From SZUA-318 sp964412015 (GTDB taxonomy: Bacteria > Gemmatimonadota > Gemmatimonadetes > Longimicrobiales > Gaopeijiaceae), in NCBI GenBank assembly GCA_964412015.1, contig CAYPMO010000002.1, positions 62,001-126,000 of the forward strand: a DNA stretch of 64,000 nucleotides, written 5' to 3'. Positions within the stretch are counted from its first letter, which is position 1. Each line of letters opens with the position of its first letter. The notes beneath the pieces were generated by a model, which made no database searches, was not told the DNA's origin, and saw only the letters and a list, made by a program, of their open reading frames with translations. Positions 37,019 through 45,211 of the stretch are shown here, one piece after another. The translations under genes were made by a program, and so were the position numbers.

Positions 37019-38529
37019 GACGGGAAATCACGGCTGCGGCCGAGTGGAGTCCGTCGATAAGCGGTGTCCCCGCGATCCGGATCCAAAGCCTCAACCGGGC
37101 GCCGCCCCGGCGCGAAGCCCGCCACGTGCTCTACTGGATGGTCAGCGCCCGCCGACTGGAGTGGAGCTTCGCGCTCGATCGCGCCGTCGAGCACGCGCGG
37201 GCGCTGGCACTGCCGCTCGTCATCCTGGAGGAGTTGGACATCGGATCTTCGTGGGCGTCGCAGCGCATGCACGCCTTCGCGCTCGACGGGATGCGAGAGC
37301 ACGCCCTGCGGACCGCGGGAACGGGAGCGATCTACCATCCCTACGTCGAGCCGCTCGAGGGCGCAGCCGAGGGTCTGGTGGAGGCGCTCGCCTCCGAGAC
37401 CGCGGTCGTGGTCACGGATGACTGGCCGATAACCTCCGTGCGCCGCAGACAGACAACCGTCGCGGAGCGGCTCGATGTCGCGGTCGAGTGTGTCGACGGC
37501 AACGGGCTGCTCCCGGTCCGTGCCGCGGAGCGGCCGTTCGTGTCCGCCCACCATTTCCGTCGCTTTCTCCAGAAGCACCTGGGCGAGTGCCTCCTCGAGA
37601 TGCCCTCTCCCGATCCGCTGGCCGAGGGTGGCTTCCCGCCGGGGACGTTCCCGTCCTGGGTGGCCGGGCGCTGGCCCTCTGCGTCGGCCCCGCTCCTTTC
37701 CGGCGACCCTGGCGCTCTCTCGGCGCTTCCCGTGCCCCGGACGCCTCCCGCCACCGACCTCCGGGGAGGTGGCACGGAGGGCCGGAGACGGCTCGCACGG
37801 TTCCTTGCCGACGGGCTCTCACGATACGGGGCGGAGCGCAAGCACCCGGACGCCGAGGCGGGCTCGGGACTCTCGCCCTATCTCCACTGGGGCCATGTCT
37901 CCGTCCACGAGGTGTTCCACGCCCTGAGCACCGCCGAGGGATGGAGTCCCGCTCGCCTGGGCAGCCGCACGGACGGAGCCAAGGGTGGCTGGTGGGGTGT
38001 CGGCGTCTCGGCCGAGGCCTTCCTCGACGAGCTGGTCACGTGGAGGGAGCTCGGGTTCGGGTACTGCCACCATGTCGCCGGGTACGATCGCTACGAGTCG
38101 CTTCCCGCCTGGGCGCTCGAGACTCTGGACGCCCATGCCGGCGACGCGCGGCCGTTCCGGTACGGGCTCGACGACTTCGACCGGGCCGAGACCCACGATC
38201 CCCTCTGGAATGCCGCCCAGCGTGAGCTCCGCGAGGCAGGGCGGATGCACAACTATCTGCGAATGCTCTGGGGGAAGAAGATCCTGGAATGGACCCGACA
38301 TCCCCGCGAAGCCCTGGAGATCATGGTTGAGCTCAACAACCGGTACGCGTTGGACGGTCGGGACCCCAATTCTTACACCGGCATCTTCTGGGTGCTCGGC
38401 CGCTTCGACCGAGGATGGCCGGAGCGCCCCGTCTACGGTAAAGTCCGCTCCATGAGCTCCGAGTCCACGCGGAGAAAGCTCCGCCTCCACGACTATCTTG
38501 ACCGTTGGAGTCCTCCGGTCGTCCCATGA
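37015..38529 (+). CDS. class II CPD photolyase
   Basis: Light-driven repair of cyclobutane pyrimidine dimers with FAD. It has an N-terminal antenna-type Rossmann region (about 35-170) and a C-terminal helical FAD domain with class II hallmarks: LSPYLHWGHVS, WRELGFGYCHHVAGYDRYE, THDPLWNAAQREL and the strongly conserved RMLWGKKILEW, LNNRYALDGRDPNSYTGI and RFDRGWPERPVYGKVR. 504 residues. Start ATG 37015 overlaps the preceding stop; the next gene overlaps by ATGA. Confidence 0.93.
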   Translation: MRREITAAAEWSPSISGVPAIRIQSLNRAPPRREARHVLYWMVSARRLEWSFALDRAVEHARALALPLVILEELDIGSSWASQRMHAFALDGMREHALRTAGTGAIYHPYVEPLEGAAEGLVEALASETAVVVTDDWPITSVRRRQTTVAERLDVAVECVDGNGLLPVRAAERPFVSAHHFRRFLQKHLGECLLEMPSPDPLAEGGFPPGTFPSWVAGRWPSASAPLLSGDPGALSALPVPRTPPATDLRGGGTEGRRRLARFLADGLSRYGAERKHPDAEAGSGLSPYLHWGHVSVHEVFHALSTAEGWSPARLGSRTDGAKGGWWGVGVSAEAFLDELVTWRELGFGYCHHVAGYDRYESLPAWALETLDAHAGDARPFRYGLDDFDRAETHDPLWNAAQRELREAGRMHNYLRMLWGKKILEWTRHPREALEIMVELNNRYALDGRDPNSYTGIFWVLGRFDRGWPERPVYGKVRSMSSESTRRKLRLHDYLDRWSPPVVP

Positions 38530-39908
38530 GCGCTCTCAGACGTACCTATCGGACCGAGTTGGAGGACCATGCCCCCGAGGACGTGTTCGGGTGGTATGAG
38601 CGCCCAGGCGCGCTCGAGCGTCTCATCCCCCCGTGGATTCCGGCGGAGGTGCTGCACGCCGACGACGGGATCGCCTCTGGGGCCCGCGTGGTCCTGCGGG
38701 TGCACGAGGGCCCCCTCAGCTTCCGGTGGGAGCTTCGCCACCGGGAGTACGAAGCGGGCCGGCAGTTCCGCGTCGAGCAGGTCTCGGGACCCCTCAGATC
38801 GTGGACCCACACCCACCGGGTCTTCCCCCGCCCGGGGGGAGGCGCCGTCCTGCAGGACGAGATCGAGCTCGAGGCTCCGCGCGGCCTTCCGGTGGGACCG
38901 CTGCGCCTGGGGCGTGAGATCGACCGCCTGTTCGCGTTCCGTCACCGCAGGATCCGCATGGACCTCGATCGGCATCGCGAGCACGAGGGAAGGCCGAAGC
39001 TCACGGTAGCCGTCACGGGCGCTTCCGGCCTGGTGGGCCGGGCCCTCACGCGGTTTCTCACTACGGGGGGACACCGCGCCCTCCGGATGGTCCGGAGGCG
39101 CGAGGACGTCGGTCCCGACGCCTTGCACTGGAATCCGCACACCGGCGAGATCGACGTCGAGGGGCTGCGGAGGGCGGACGCCGTGGTTCACCTCGCCGGC
39201 GCGTCGATCGCCGGAGGGCGGTGGACCGACGATCGGAAGAAGGTCATCCGGGACAGTCGCGTGCAGGGCACGGCGCTCGTGGCCCGGACACTGGCCTCCC
39301 TGCGTCCCGAAGGGCCGGGCGTGCTCGTCTCTTCGTCCGCGATCGGCTACTACGGCAACCGCGGTGATGAGCGTCTGGACGAGACGGCGGAATCCGGGAA
39401 GGGATTCCTGGCGGATGTCGTCAGGGCATGGGAGCGAGCAACGGAACCGGCCGCGCGCGCAGGCGTCCGCGTCGTGCGGCTCCGCACCGGCGTCGTGATC
39501 TCACCGGCCGGCGGGGCGCTCGGGCAGATGCTCCTGCCGTTCAAGATGGGCGTGGGCGGAAGGCTCGGGAGCGGGCGCCAGTACTTCTCCTGGGTGGACC
39601 TGGACGACCTCGTGGGCGCGATCGTCCATGCGCTCTACGATGCGGCGCTCGACGGGCCCGTGAATGCCACGGGGCCGAATCCCGTCACCAACGCGGCGTT
39701 CACCGACGCGCTCGGTCGCGTGCTCGGCCGCCCGACGATCGTGCCCGTGCCTGCGCTGGCGGTGAGGGCGGCGTTCGGCCAACTGGGGGAGGAAACCGTC
39801 CTCTGGGGACAGCGGGTCTTCCCCGCGAAGCTGGAGCGGTCGGGCTTCCGGTTCGCCTACGAAGGCGTGGAGGATTCCCTCCGCTTCCAGCTCGGACGTC
39901 TGGAGTGA
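38526..39908 (+). CDS. TIGR01777 family epimerase with N-terminal SRPBCC domain
   Basis: 460 residues. An N-terminal SRPBCC lipid- or ligand-binding-like domain (about 1-150) is fused to an extended SDR of the TIGR01777/YfcH/SulA-homologue group. The nucleotide motif TGASGLVG lies near 165, VVHLAGASIAGGRW near 226, SSSAIGYYG in place of the usual YxxxK region, and a DUF1731-like C-terminus is present. Substrate unknown. The fused form is common in Gemmatimonadota and Actinobacteria. The ATGA overlap with the photolyase gene suggests one operon. Confidence 0.85.
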   Translation: MSALRRTYRTELEDHAPEDVFGWYERPGALERLIPPWIPAEVLHADDGIASGARVVLRVHEGPLSFRWELRHREYEAGRQFRVEQVSGPLRSWTHTHRVFPRPGGGAVLQDEIELEAPRGLPVGPLRLGREIDRLFAFRHRRIRMDLDRHREHEGRPKLTVAVTGASGLVGRALTRFLTTGGHRALRMVRRREDVGPDALHWNPHTGEIDVEGLRRADAVVHLAGASIAGGRWTDDRKKVIRDSRVQGTALVARTLASLRPEGPGVLVSSSAIGYYGNRGDERLDETAESGKGFLADVVRAWERATEPAARAGVRVVRLRTGVVISPAGGALGQMLLPFKMGVGGRLGSGRQYFSWVDLDDLVGAIVHALYDAALDGPVNATGPNPVTNAAFTDALGRVLGRPTIVPVPALAVRAAFGQLGEETVLWGQRVFPAKLERSGFRFAYEGVEDSLRFQLGRLE

Positions 39909-39956
39909 GAGCTCGATCGCATCCGCACCCGCGCGCCCTACGACGATGACAGCAGA

Positions 39957-40607
39957 CTACTCGCGTATGATCTCCCCGTTCTCGTCGAGCGGCGGGTAGC
40001 GACGCCCGTCCGCGTCGAGCCTGGCCGCGACGAGGGGATGCATCCAGGCGAAGAGCGTGCGACGGAACGTCTCGGGGTCGAGCCGACAGCGGTCGTACAT
40101 GCCCGCCTCGGCACGCTGCCGCTGCGCCTCGTAGAGGAGCAGCGCCGCGGCCACCGACACGTTGAGGGAATGCACCATGCCTTCCATGGGGACCATCACA
40201 TGGTCGTCCGCCACCTCGAGTCCCTCGGGCGAGACTCCATGGAGCTCGGCACCCAGCAGGAACGCCGTGGGCCGCGTGAAGTCGAGGGAGCGGAAGTCGC
40301 GCGCCTCGCTCGAGGGGTGCGCCGCCACGATCCGGAATCCCGTTCCGTGGAGGTGCGCGGCCGCGCTCCGGACGTCGGCGTGGGCCCTGACGCGGACCCA
40401 TTTCCGTGTCCCGGCCGACGTGGCGTGGTGCAGCTCGACCCCGTTCCCGGGCGGGACGACATGCGCTTCCAACACTCCGACCGCGTCGCAGCTCCGCAGG
40501 ATCGCCGAGAAGTTGTGCGGCTTGTTCACCATGTCCATGAGGACGGTGAGGTCCGGCTGCCTCCTGGAGAGAACGCGGGCGAGACGTCGGAACCGTTCCG
40601 GGCGCAT
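39957..40607 (-). CDS. trmH: tRNA (guanosine-18-2'-O)-methyltransferase, SPOUT family
   Basis: SpoU/TrmH methyltransferase of 216 residues that modifies G18 in the D-loop of tRNAs. Motif 1 is NPHNFSAILRSCDAVG-like (KPHNFSAILRSCDAVG here), motif 2 FLLGAELHGVS and motif 3 PMEGMVHSLNVSVAAAL, forming the trefoil knot. ATG 40607 is chosen (MRPERF); the extension to 40679 is proline/histidine-rich and unlike the family. It lies next to a tRNA gene but on the other strand. Confidence 0.9.
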   Translation of the reverse strand: MRPERFRRLARVLSRRQPDLTVLMDMVNKPHNFSAILRSCDAVGVLEAHVVPPGNGVELHHATSAGTRKWVRVRAHADVRSAAAHLHGTGFRIVAAHPSSEARDFRSLDFTRPTAFLLGAELHGVSPEGLEVADDHVMVPMEGMVHSLNVSVAAALLLYEAQRQRAEAGMYDRCRLDPETFRRTLFAWMHPLVAARLDADGRRYPPLDENGEIIRE

Positions 40608-40801
40608 GCGGTGGGGGTGGGGGTGGGGAACACGTGGGGTCACTATATTATTCTCCCACGGTGGTCTCACCGACGCCACCGGTCATGCATGATCCCGGAG
40701 TCCTCGGAGGCGGAACGGCACGACCACCGGAACCCGCTCCTACCTGATCGACAACGTCAAGGTGGTGCTCACGCGTACCGAGTAATGGCTCGAAGAACGA
40801 C

Positions 40802-40884
40802 GCCGGGGTGGCGAAATGGTATACGCAGGGGACTTAAAATCCCCCGGGAGCAATCCCATGTGGGTTCGATCCCCACCCCCGGCA
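40802..40884 (+). tRNA. tRNA-Leu (anticodon UAA)
   Basis: 83-nt cloverleaf: acceptor GCCGGGG (40802-40808) pairs with CCCCGGC (40877-40883), discriminator A40884, anticodon stem GGGGA/TCCCC around loop CTTAAAA with anticodon TAA, a long class II variable arm, and T-arm GTGGG-TTCGATC-CCCAC. CCA is not encoded. Its 3' 52 bp form the left attachment site of the integrated element. Confidence 0.95.
40833..40884 (+). repeat. attL: 52-bp direct repeat (3' half of tRNA-Leu)
   Basis: Identical to 57211-57262. It begins in the anticodon loop (CTTAAAAT) and ends at the discriminator base (CCGGCA). The flanks differ on both sides. Confidence 0.95.
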
Positions 40885-40970
40885 TGACCCGATAAGCATT
40901 GTGCGGCAACAGCTTCCGCTGCACAGCGCTTTCGCATTTCAGGGGGTCCGGACAGGTGCTTTCGGGAAAT

Positions 40971-41018
40971 GGTGTGCCCCTGGTGTGCCGATTTCGTGGG
41001 GGTTATCTTGGGTGTGCC
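40971..41018 (+). repeat. three GGTGTGCC direct repeats upstream of the integrase
   Basis: Copies at 40971-40978, 40982-40989 and 41011-41018, between attL and the integrase start. The position and short direct-repeat form are typical of integrase arm-type binding sites. I did not find the same octamer next to attR. Confidence 0.45.
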
Positions 41019-41048
41019 TGAAATCCCCTGGAAGAACGGAGGGCGCAC

Positions 41049-42188
41049 ATGTCTCAGGTCATCCAGAAGGGACCCAAGCGGTGGCTGGTCAGAGTCTTCC
41101 TGGGGCGGGACCCCACGACTGGGAAGCGCCGCTACTACTCGAAGAGCCTACGGGGCACGAAGACCCAGGCGACGCAGCTCGCGACGAAGCTCCAGGCCCA
41201 GGTGGATGGGGGCACGTTCGCCGAGCCGGCCAAGCAGACGGTCTCGGCGTTCTTCGCTTACTGGCTCGAGACCACTGCGGCCCGGAAGGTCAAGCCCTAC
41301 ACCCTCGAGGACTACCGCCGCCTCGGGGAGAGGTACATCAAGCCCTCCCTGGGGCACGTCGAGCTCGGGAAGCTGCGCCCAGCGCACATCCAGAAGCTAG
41401 TGACCGAGATGGAGGCGAAGGGGCTCGCCCCGCGCACGGTCCGGTACGGGCACGGGGTCCTGCGCAACGCGTTGAACAAGGCCGTCCGGGAGGGGATCAT
41501 CCCCGCCAACCCCGCCGCGGCCAAGCTGGTGGATCTGCCCAGGAACCGGCGCCGGGAGCTCACCGTGTTCTCGCCGGCGGAGGCGCGGGCCTTCGTGGAG
41601 GCCGCGCAGGGGGACAGGTGGGCCGCGCTCTGGCTCCTGCTCCTGGGATCCGGCGCACGCCCCGGGGAAGCCCTGGGGCTGACGTGGGCGGATTTCGACG
41701 GCCGCGCCATCCGGATCCAGCGCACGCTCGTGCGGGACCGCCGCGGTGGAGGGTGGAAGCTGCAGGAACCGAAGACGAGTCGGTCCCGGCGCACGGTGCC
41801 CCTACCTGACGTGGCCGTGGAAGCCCTCCGGGCTCACCGCCGGCGGCAGGCGGAAGAGAAGCTCGCGGCCGGCCCGGAGTACCAGGACAACGGGTTGGTC
41901 TTCGCCGACGAATGCGGGGCGCCGCTGGTCTGGTCTGAGGTCTGCCGGCTGCATTGGAAGGGGCTCCTGACCCAGGCCGACCTGCCGCAGATACGCCCCT
42001 ATGATCTTCGGCACTCCTGCGCCTCGCTGCTCCTGGCCCAGGGCGTCAACCCCAAGATCGTGGCCGAGCGGCTCGGGCACTCCACCATCGTGCTCACCAT
42101 GGACACATACAGCGCCGTGCTCCCGGGTCTCCAGGAGGAAGCAACGGAGAAGCTCGGCGACATGCTAGCCAAGGGAGGGGACCGATGA
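41049..42188 (+). CDS. int: tyrosine recombinase/integrase
   Basis: 379-residue phage-type integrase. The N-terminal arm-binding-like domain (about 8-58), SAM-like core-binding domain (about 60-160) and catalytic domain (about 170-365) are present. Catalytic residues: Arg204 (GARPGEALGL), Lys242, Arg321 in PYDLRHSCAS (the first His of HxxR is Tyr318), His344 in RLGHS and nucleophile Tyr354 in MDTYS. It sits 164 bp inside attL, as usual for tRNA-integrating elements, and should catalyse recombination at the 52-bp core. The next gene overlaps its stop by ATGA. Confidence 0.96.
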   Translation: MSQVIQKGPKRWLVRVFLGRDPTTGKRRYYSKSLRGTKTQATQLATKLQAQVDGGTFAEPAKQTVSAFFAYWLETTAARKVKPYTLEDYRRLGERYIKPSLGHVELGKLRPAHIQKLVTEMEAKGLAPRTVRYGHGVLRNALNKAVREGIIPANPAAAKLVDLPRNRRRELTVFSPAEARAFVEAAQGDRWAALWLLLLGSGARPGEALGLTWADFDGRAIRIQRTLVRDRRGGGWKLQEPKTSRSRRTVPLPDVAVEALRAHRRRQAEEKLAAGPEYQDNGLVFADECGAPLVWSEVCRLHWKGLLTQADLPQIRPYDLRHSCASLLLAQGVNPKIVAERLGHSTIVLTMDTYSAVLPGLQEEATEKLGDMLAKGGDR

Positions 42189-43069
42189 CCCCCACTCTGA
42201 TCACCGTCATCCACCACCAGCCCGGAGACGGTCCGGCGGAAGCAGTCCAAGCGGGCGACTGGCTGGCCGATGATTCCACTCTAAAGGACCGGTATCGCAC
42301 CGCCTTCCTACATGCGGCGCATCGCGAGACGAAGGGCGGGCTTGTCGCTTCGATTGTGGCTGAGCTGGTCCGGCCGTTCCGCGACGCGGCACGGCTTGTG
42401 AGCCGGGCATCCCTGGAGAGGGGCCTGCGCGTCCCGCTCGAAGATGAGACGTTCCGCCGCGCTGTCCTGCACTGGTCGGCACGATGGAACCTCCCACCGT
42501 TCCCCTCCGCGCTCGTGCGAGGCGAGCGAACGGAAGAGGGTTGGGTGTGGATTCGCCTCGGGGCGGGGATGTACCACTATGGCTCGTCCGACGAGACACT
42601 CCGCATGCGCTGGGCCAACGCGCCGACGCTCACCCGCGCGGACCGCATCCTCCTAGACCCGAGTGACGTCACCTGGATCGTCTCCGGAGCCCGCGAGAGC
42701 GACAAGCGGGGCGAGCATCCCACATATGAACTGCCCGACAACCTGACGCGGTGGGAGCCCACGCGGGAGCGGCGTGACACCTACCTTGCCCGCCTCCGTC
42801 AGTGGACGCGTGACACAGAGGCGGACCTGGCCCACCGTGGCTATCAGCGTGCTCCGAAGCTCAAGGCAGAGTCTGTACTCAGCGCCAAGGGTGTCCCTCA
42901 TCGTCATTTCACATGGCTTGCCCAGCATCAAGTCCTGGGGATGACATGGGACGAGGTAGCGAGTAAGGCGCGCACTGATCCGTCTACGGTCCGGCGTGCC
43001 TGCGTGGACCTCGCCAAGCGCCTGCCCATCACACTGAGGCCCGCCCCGGGGAGACGCCGCAGAAAGTAG
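42185..43069 (+). CDS. uncharacterised element protein with C-terminal helix-turn-helix-like region
   Basis: Not recognised. 294 residues, soluble and Trp/Arg-rich. The last 60 residues (HQVLGMTWDEVASKARTDPS then TVRRACVDLAKRLP) read like a helix-turn-helix with a basic tail ending RRRRK, so it may bind DNA. It is coupled to the integrase by an ATGA overlap, so it could be an accessory recombination or directionality factor, but nothing in the sequence proves that. Confidence 0.65.
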   Translation: MTPTLITVIHHQPGDGPAEAVQAGDWLADDSTLKDRYRTAFLHAAHRETKGGLVASIVAELVRPFRDAARLVSRASLERGLRVPLEDETFRRAVLHWSARWNLPPFPSALVRGERTEEGWVWIRLGAGMYHYGSSDETLRMRWANAPTLTRADRILLDPSDVTWIVSGARESDKRGEHPTYELPDNLTRWEPTRERRDTYLARLRQWTRDTEADLAHRGYQRAPKLKAESVLSAKGVPHRHFTWLAQHQVLGMTWDEVASKARTDPSTVRRACVDLAKRLPITLRPAPGRRRRK

Positions 43070-43121
43070 GCACCGGACAGAAGCGCGACTGCCTACGCGC
43101 ACCGTCTCGGGTCGCGGCATC

Positions 43122-43156
43122 GTTCCTCCACGATACTCATGCCTTCGTGGAGGAAC
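43122..43156 (+). promoter_or_regulatory. perfect 12-bp inverted repeat covering the xis-like ribosome-binding site
   Basis: GTTCCTCCACGA (43122-43133) pairs exactly with TCGTGGAGGAAC (43145-43156) around an 11-nt loop. The 3' arm contains GGAGGA, the ribosome-binding site for ATG 43158, one base beyond the arm. As RNA the hairpin would hide the site; as DNA it could be an operator. Confidence 0.65.
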
Positions 43157-43157
43157 C

Positions 43158-43361
43158 ATGCCGGATCTCATCACCCTGCCGCGCACCGCGACGGCCGAAC
43201 AGGTAGCCGAAGCACTTGGCTTGCGGCTCCACCGCGTCTACTCCCTCACCCGCGAGGGGCGACTCCCTCACGTTCGGATTGGCCGGCAGGTCCGGTACCC
43301 CATCGAGGCCATCCGCGCCTGGGTCGATGCCGGGGGCACCACCGGCGACGACGCGGCCTGA
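43158..43361 (+). CDS. excisionase-like MerR-type helix-turn-helix protein
   Basis: 67 residues matching the small HTH_17/AlpA-excisionase fold: a helix-turn-helix (EQVAEALGLRLHRVYSLTRE) followed by the wing GRLPHVRIGRQVRYP and a last helix IRAWVDAG. Such proteins act as directionality factors or regulators of integrase genes. The start ATG is preceded by GGAGGAAC within a perfect hairpin, suggesting translational control. Regulator rather than Xis is possible. Confidence 0.8.
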   Translation: MPDLITLPRTATAEQVAEALGLRLHRVYSLTREGRLPHVRIGRQVRYPIEAIRAWVDAGGTTGDDAA

Positions 43362-43389
43362 CGTGGCCGCCACCACGGGGATCGCGGAG

Positions 43390-44133
43390 ATGAGCCGGCC
43401 CGTGGACCTGTCTACGCTCGCCGCTGAGATCGTGCGGGAGCATGAGGCTGTCCGCAGGGCCGCGGCGTCTGCTCTGCAACATGCACGCCGCGCCGGCGAG
43501 CTCTTGATCCAGGTACAGGACCAGGTCGGACACGGTAGGTGGAGCACCTGGCTCAAGGCCAACTTCCCGTCGTCCGCCCGCACGGCTCGCCTTTACCAGC
43601 AAGTCGCCCGCGGGTGGTCCGAGCTCGAGGCCAAGGCGAACGGCAACGCGTTGCCACTTCGGGATGCCGCTCGACTGCTCGCCGCGCCGTCGCCGGGGCG
43701 GGGCGTCCGACTGAGGGCAAGGCACGAGATGGAACTCCGTCGGATGCGCGAGCAGGCCCCTCAATCGGACGATGAGCAGTCCGACGGCGCCAGAGCTGAG
43801 CCGGCCCTTGGAAACGGCCCGGACATGCACGCCGAGCAAGGCGTCAGAGTTCAGGCGGAGCAGAGCACCCAGGATGTCCCCACGCTTGGCCGGTGGTGGG
43901 AGAATAAGCCGAAGACCGCATCAGAGCACCGTGACCTGACTCTCCGCGCCCTACAGGCGGGCCAGGAGGCATGGGGTGTCCTCGCCAGCATCGTGGACAC
44001 CGACATGTTGGTGGAGGTCCTGAGCCCGGCCGAGCGGGTCCAATATGCCGATGTCGCCCGCGAAGGCGCGGAACACCTCGCCGCGTTCGCCGAACGCCTG
44101 GCGTCGCCGGCCGCCCTGGAGGGGGAGTCGTGA
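43390..44133 (+). CDS. DUF3102-like element protein
   Basis: 247 residues. The first 75 match the phage-associated DUF3102 pattern (IVREHEAVRRAAASALQHAR, then GELLIQVQDQVGHGRWSTWL and SARTARLYQQVARGW), which is frequent near phage replication genes; its role is unknown. The centre is Gln/Glu-rich and probably disordered; the C-terminus (ALQAGQEAWGVLASIVD to LAAFAERLASP) is helical. ATG 43390 chosen; GTG 43363 is an alternative. It overlaps the next gene by GTGA. Confidence 0.7.
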   Translation: MSRPVDLSTLAAEIVREHEAVRRAAASALQHARRAGELLIQVQDQVGHGRWSTWLKANFPSSARTARLYQQVARGWSELEAKANGNALPLRDAARLLAAPSPGRGVRLRARHEMELRRMREQAPQSDDEQSDGARAEPALGNGPDMHAEQGVRVQAEQSTQDVPTLGRWWENKPKTASEHRDLTLRALQAGQEAWGVLASIVDTDMLVEVLSPAERVQYADVAREGAEHLAAFAERLASPAALEGES

Positions 44134-44327
44134 GTGCCCTCGCGCGGGCATACGAGGCGCTCGGCGTTGCACGCCGGGAGCTCGAAGCCGCGGCGAGCGA
44201 AGTCAGGTCCTATGACGTCGCGACCACGCGTTTCCTGCGCGCGGAAGTCGTGGCGATCCGTGACCGCGTGGACCGCGTCCGCCGTGCGGTGGGCGAGCTC
44301 ACGCCCGAGCCCCCGGCGGCCGCATGA
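44130..44327 (+). CDS. small helical protein
   Basis: Not recognised. 65 residues, strongly helical and coiled-coil-like (ARRELEAAASEVRSYD, RDRVDRVRRAVGEL). The GTG start has GGGGGAG five bases upstream and overlaps the previous stop (GTGA); its own stop overlaps the initiator gene (ATGA). The coupling on both sides is the main support. Confidence 0.6.
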   Translation: MSALARAYEALGVARRELEAAASEVRSYDVATTRFLRAEVVAIRDRVDRVRRAVGELTPEPPAAA

Positions 44328-45211
44328 GCAAGGACCGTCTCCTCTTCCGGTGGCGGGAAGCGCTCATGTCGCCGGCGGGCCCGCGGGCAACCGTGCGTCA
44401 CGTCCTGCTGACTCTCTCGACCGACGCCGATGGAGACGGCGGCAACTGCTACCCGTCCACCCGTAGGCTGGCGGAGCGGACCGCGCTGTCCCGCCGGGCC
44501 GTGGAGGGCCAGCTCCGCGAAGCTGAGGCGGTCGGATGGATCCGCAGACAGGCCCGCGGTGAGGGACAGGGGTGGCGTCGGATGAGCTACACGCTGTCCA
44601 TCCCGGAGGCCGCCAACGTGGGGAATGACGTTCCCCGCGTCGGGCCGGAAGGTGGGGAACGTGGTTCCCCGCGTCCGTCTCAGAAGGTGGGGCACGACGT
44701 TCCCCACGACTCCGCCGAACGTGGGGAACCTCACGCACGACGTGGGGAACCTCACGACCAAAACGTGGGGAACGACGTTCCCCTGATCTCTGTAGTTACC
44801 TCTGTAGAGACCTCTCTATCGGTGGATGGGGACACGGGGGATCGCAGGGACTTCCCACCGCTCGACAAACTCCCTCGTCACGGTCGCGAGCGGATCTACC
44901 CGCGAGAGTTCGAGGGAGCCTTCGACGCCCTCCCGAAGCGCCACGTTTCCCACCCGAAGGCTGACGCCTACCGGGCGTGGCGCCAGCGCACCCGAGACGT
45001 GGCGGAGCTCTTCCAGCTCGAGGCCGCGGCCGACGCATACCGGGAACGGGCGGAGGCCGATGGCAACGCCGGCACGAAGTACGTCATGGAGGCCGCCACA
45101 TTTTTCGGGCCGGGTCTCCGCTTCGAGCCGTACCTCGGGGTTGAGCCCGTCAAAGCATCGGCGCCCGGGTTTGGCGCCTTCGTGGACCGTTCCGTCCTGG
45201 GGGCCGCATGA
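44324..45211 (+). CDS. replication-initiator-like protein (lambda-O-like position and architecture)
   Basis: 295 residues. A winged-helix domain (about 15-90: HVLLTLSTDADGDGGNCYPS, TRRLAERTALSRRAVEGQL, EAVGWIRRQARGEGQ) is of the type in phage replication initiators. A low-complexity middle (about 97-155) is encoded by an array of inverted repeats, and a C-terminal helical domain (about 180-295) may contact the helicase. A helicase gene follows with an ATGA overlap. The whole plan (DNA-binding N-domain, iterons in the middle of the gene, helicase next) is that of lambda O-P or P22 18-12. Homology to O itself is not claimed. Confidence 0.75.
   Translation: MSKDRLLFRWREALMSPAGPRATVRHVLLTLSTDADGDGGNCYPSTRRLAERTALSRRAVEGQLREAEAVGWIRRQARGEGQGWRRMSYTLSIPEAANVGNDVPRVGPEGGERGSPRPSQKVGHDVPHDSAERGEPHARRGEPHDQNVGNDVPLISVVTSVETSLSVDGDTGDRRDFPPLDKLPRHGRERIYPREFEGAFDALPKRHVSHPKADAYRAWRQRTRDVAELFQLEAAADAYRERAEADGNAGTKYVMEAATFFGPGLRFEPYLGVEPVKASAPGFGAFVDRSVLGAA
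44618..44821 (+). other. candidate replication origin: six iterons plus three 12-bp repeats
   Basis: Iterons with core GTGGGGAAC start at 44618, 44652, 44687, 44721, 44742 and 44765. Four are full dyads GTGGGGAAN5TTCCCC-like (1, 2, 3 with one mismatch, and 6); copies 4 and 5 share GTGGGGAACCTCACG. Start-to-start spacings are 34, 35, 34, 21 and 23 bp, close to whole helical turns. Directly after them come three 12-bp tandem repeats, consensus ACCTCTGTAGAG (44786-44821), less GC-rich than the surroundings and placed like a DNA-unwinding element. Confidence 0.65.

Noticed and set aside
40693..40785. Short open stretch ending in a peptide like GTRSYLIDNVKVVLTRTE before the tRNA gene
   Set aside because: It looks protein-like but has no start codon after the in-frame stop at 40690 and is only 30 codons; possibly a gene remnant, not supportable.
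44618..44783. CRISPR-like spacing of short repeats
   Set aside because: Repeats are dyads of 15-19 bp inside a coding frame with irregular 21-35 bp spacing; no cas genes. A replication origin explains them better.
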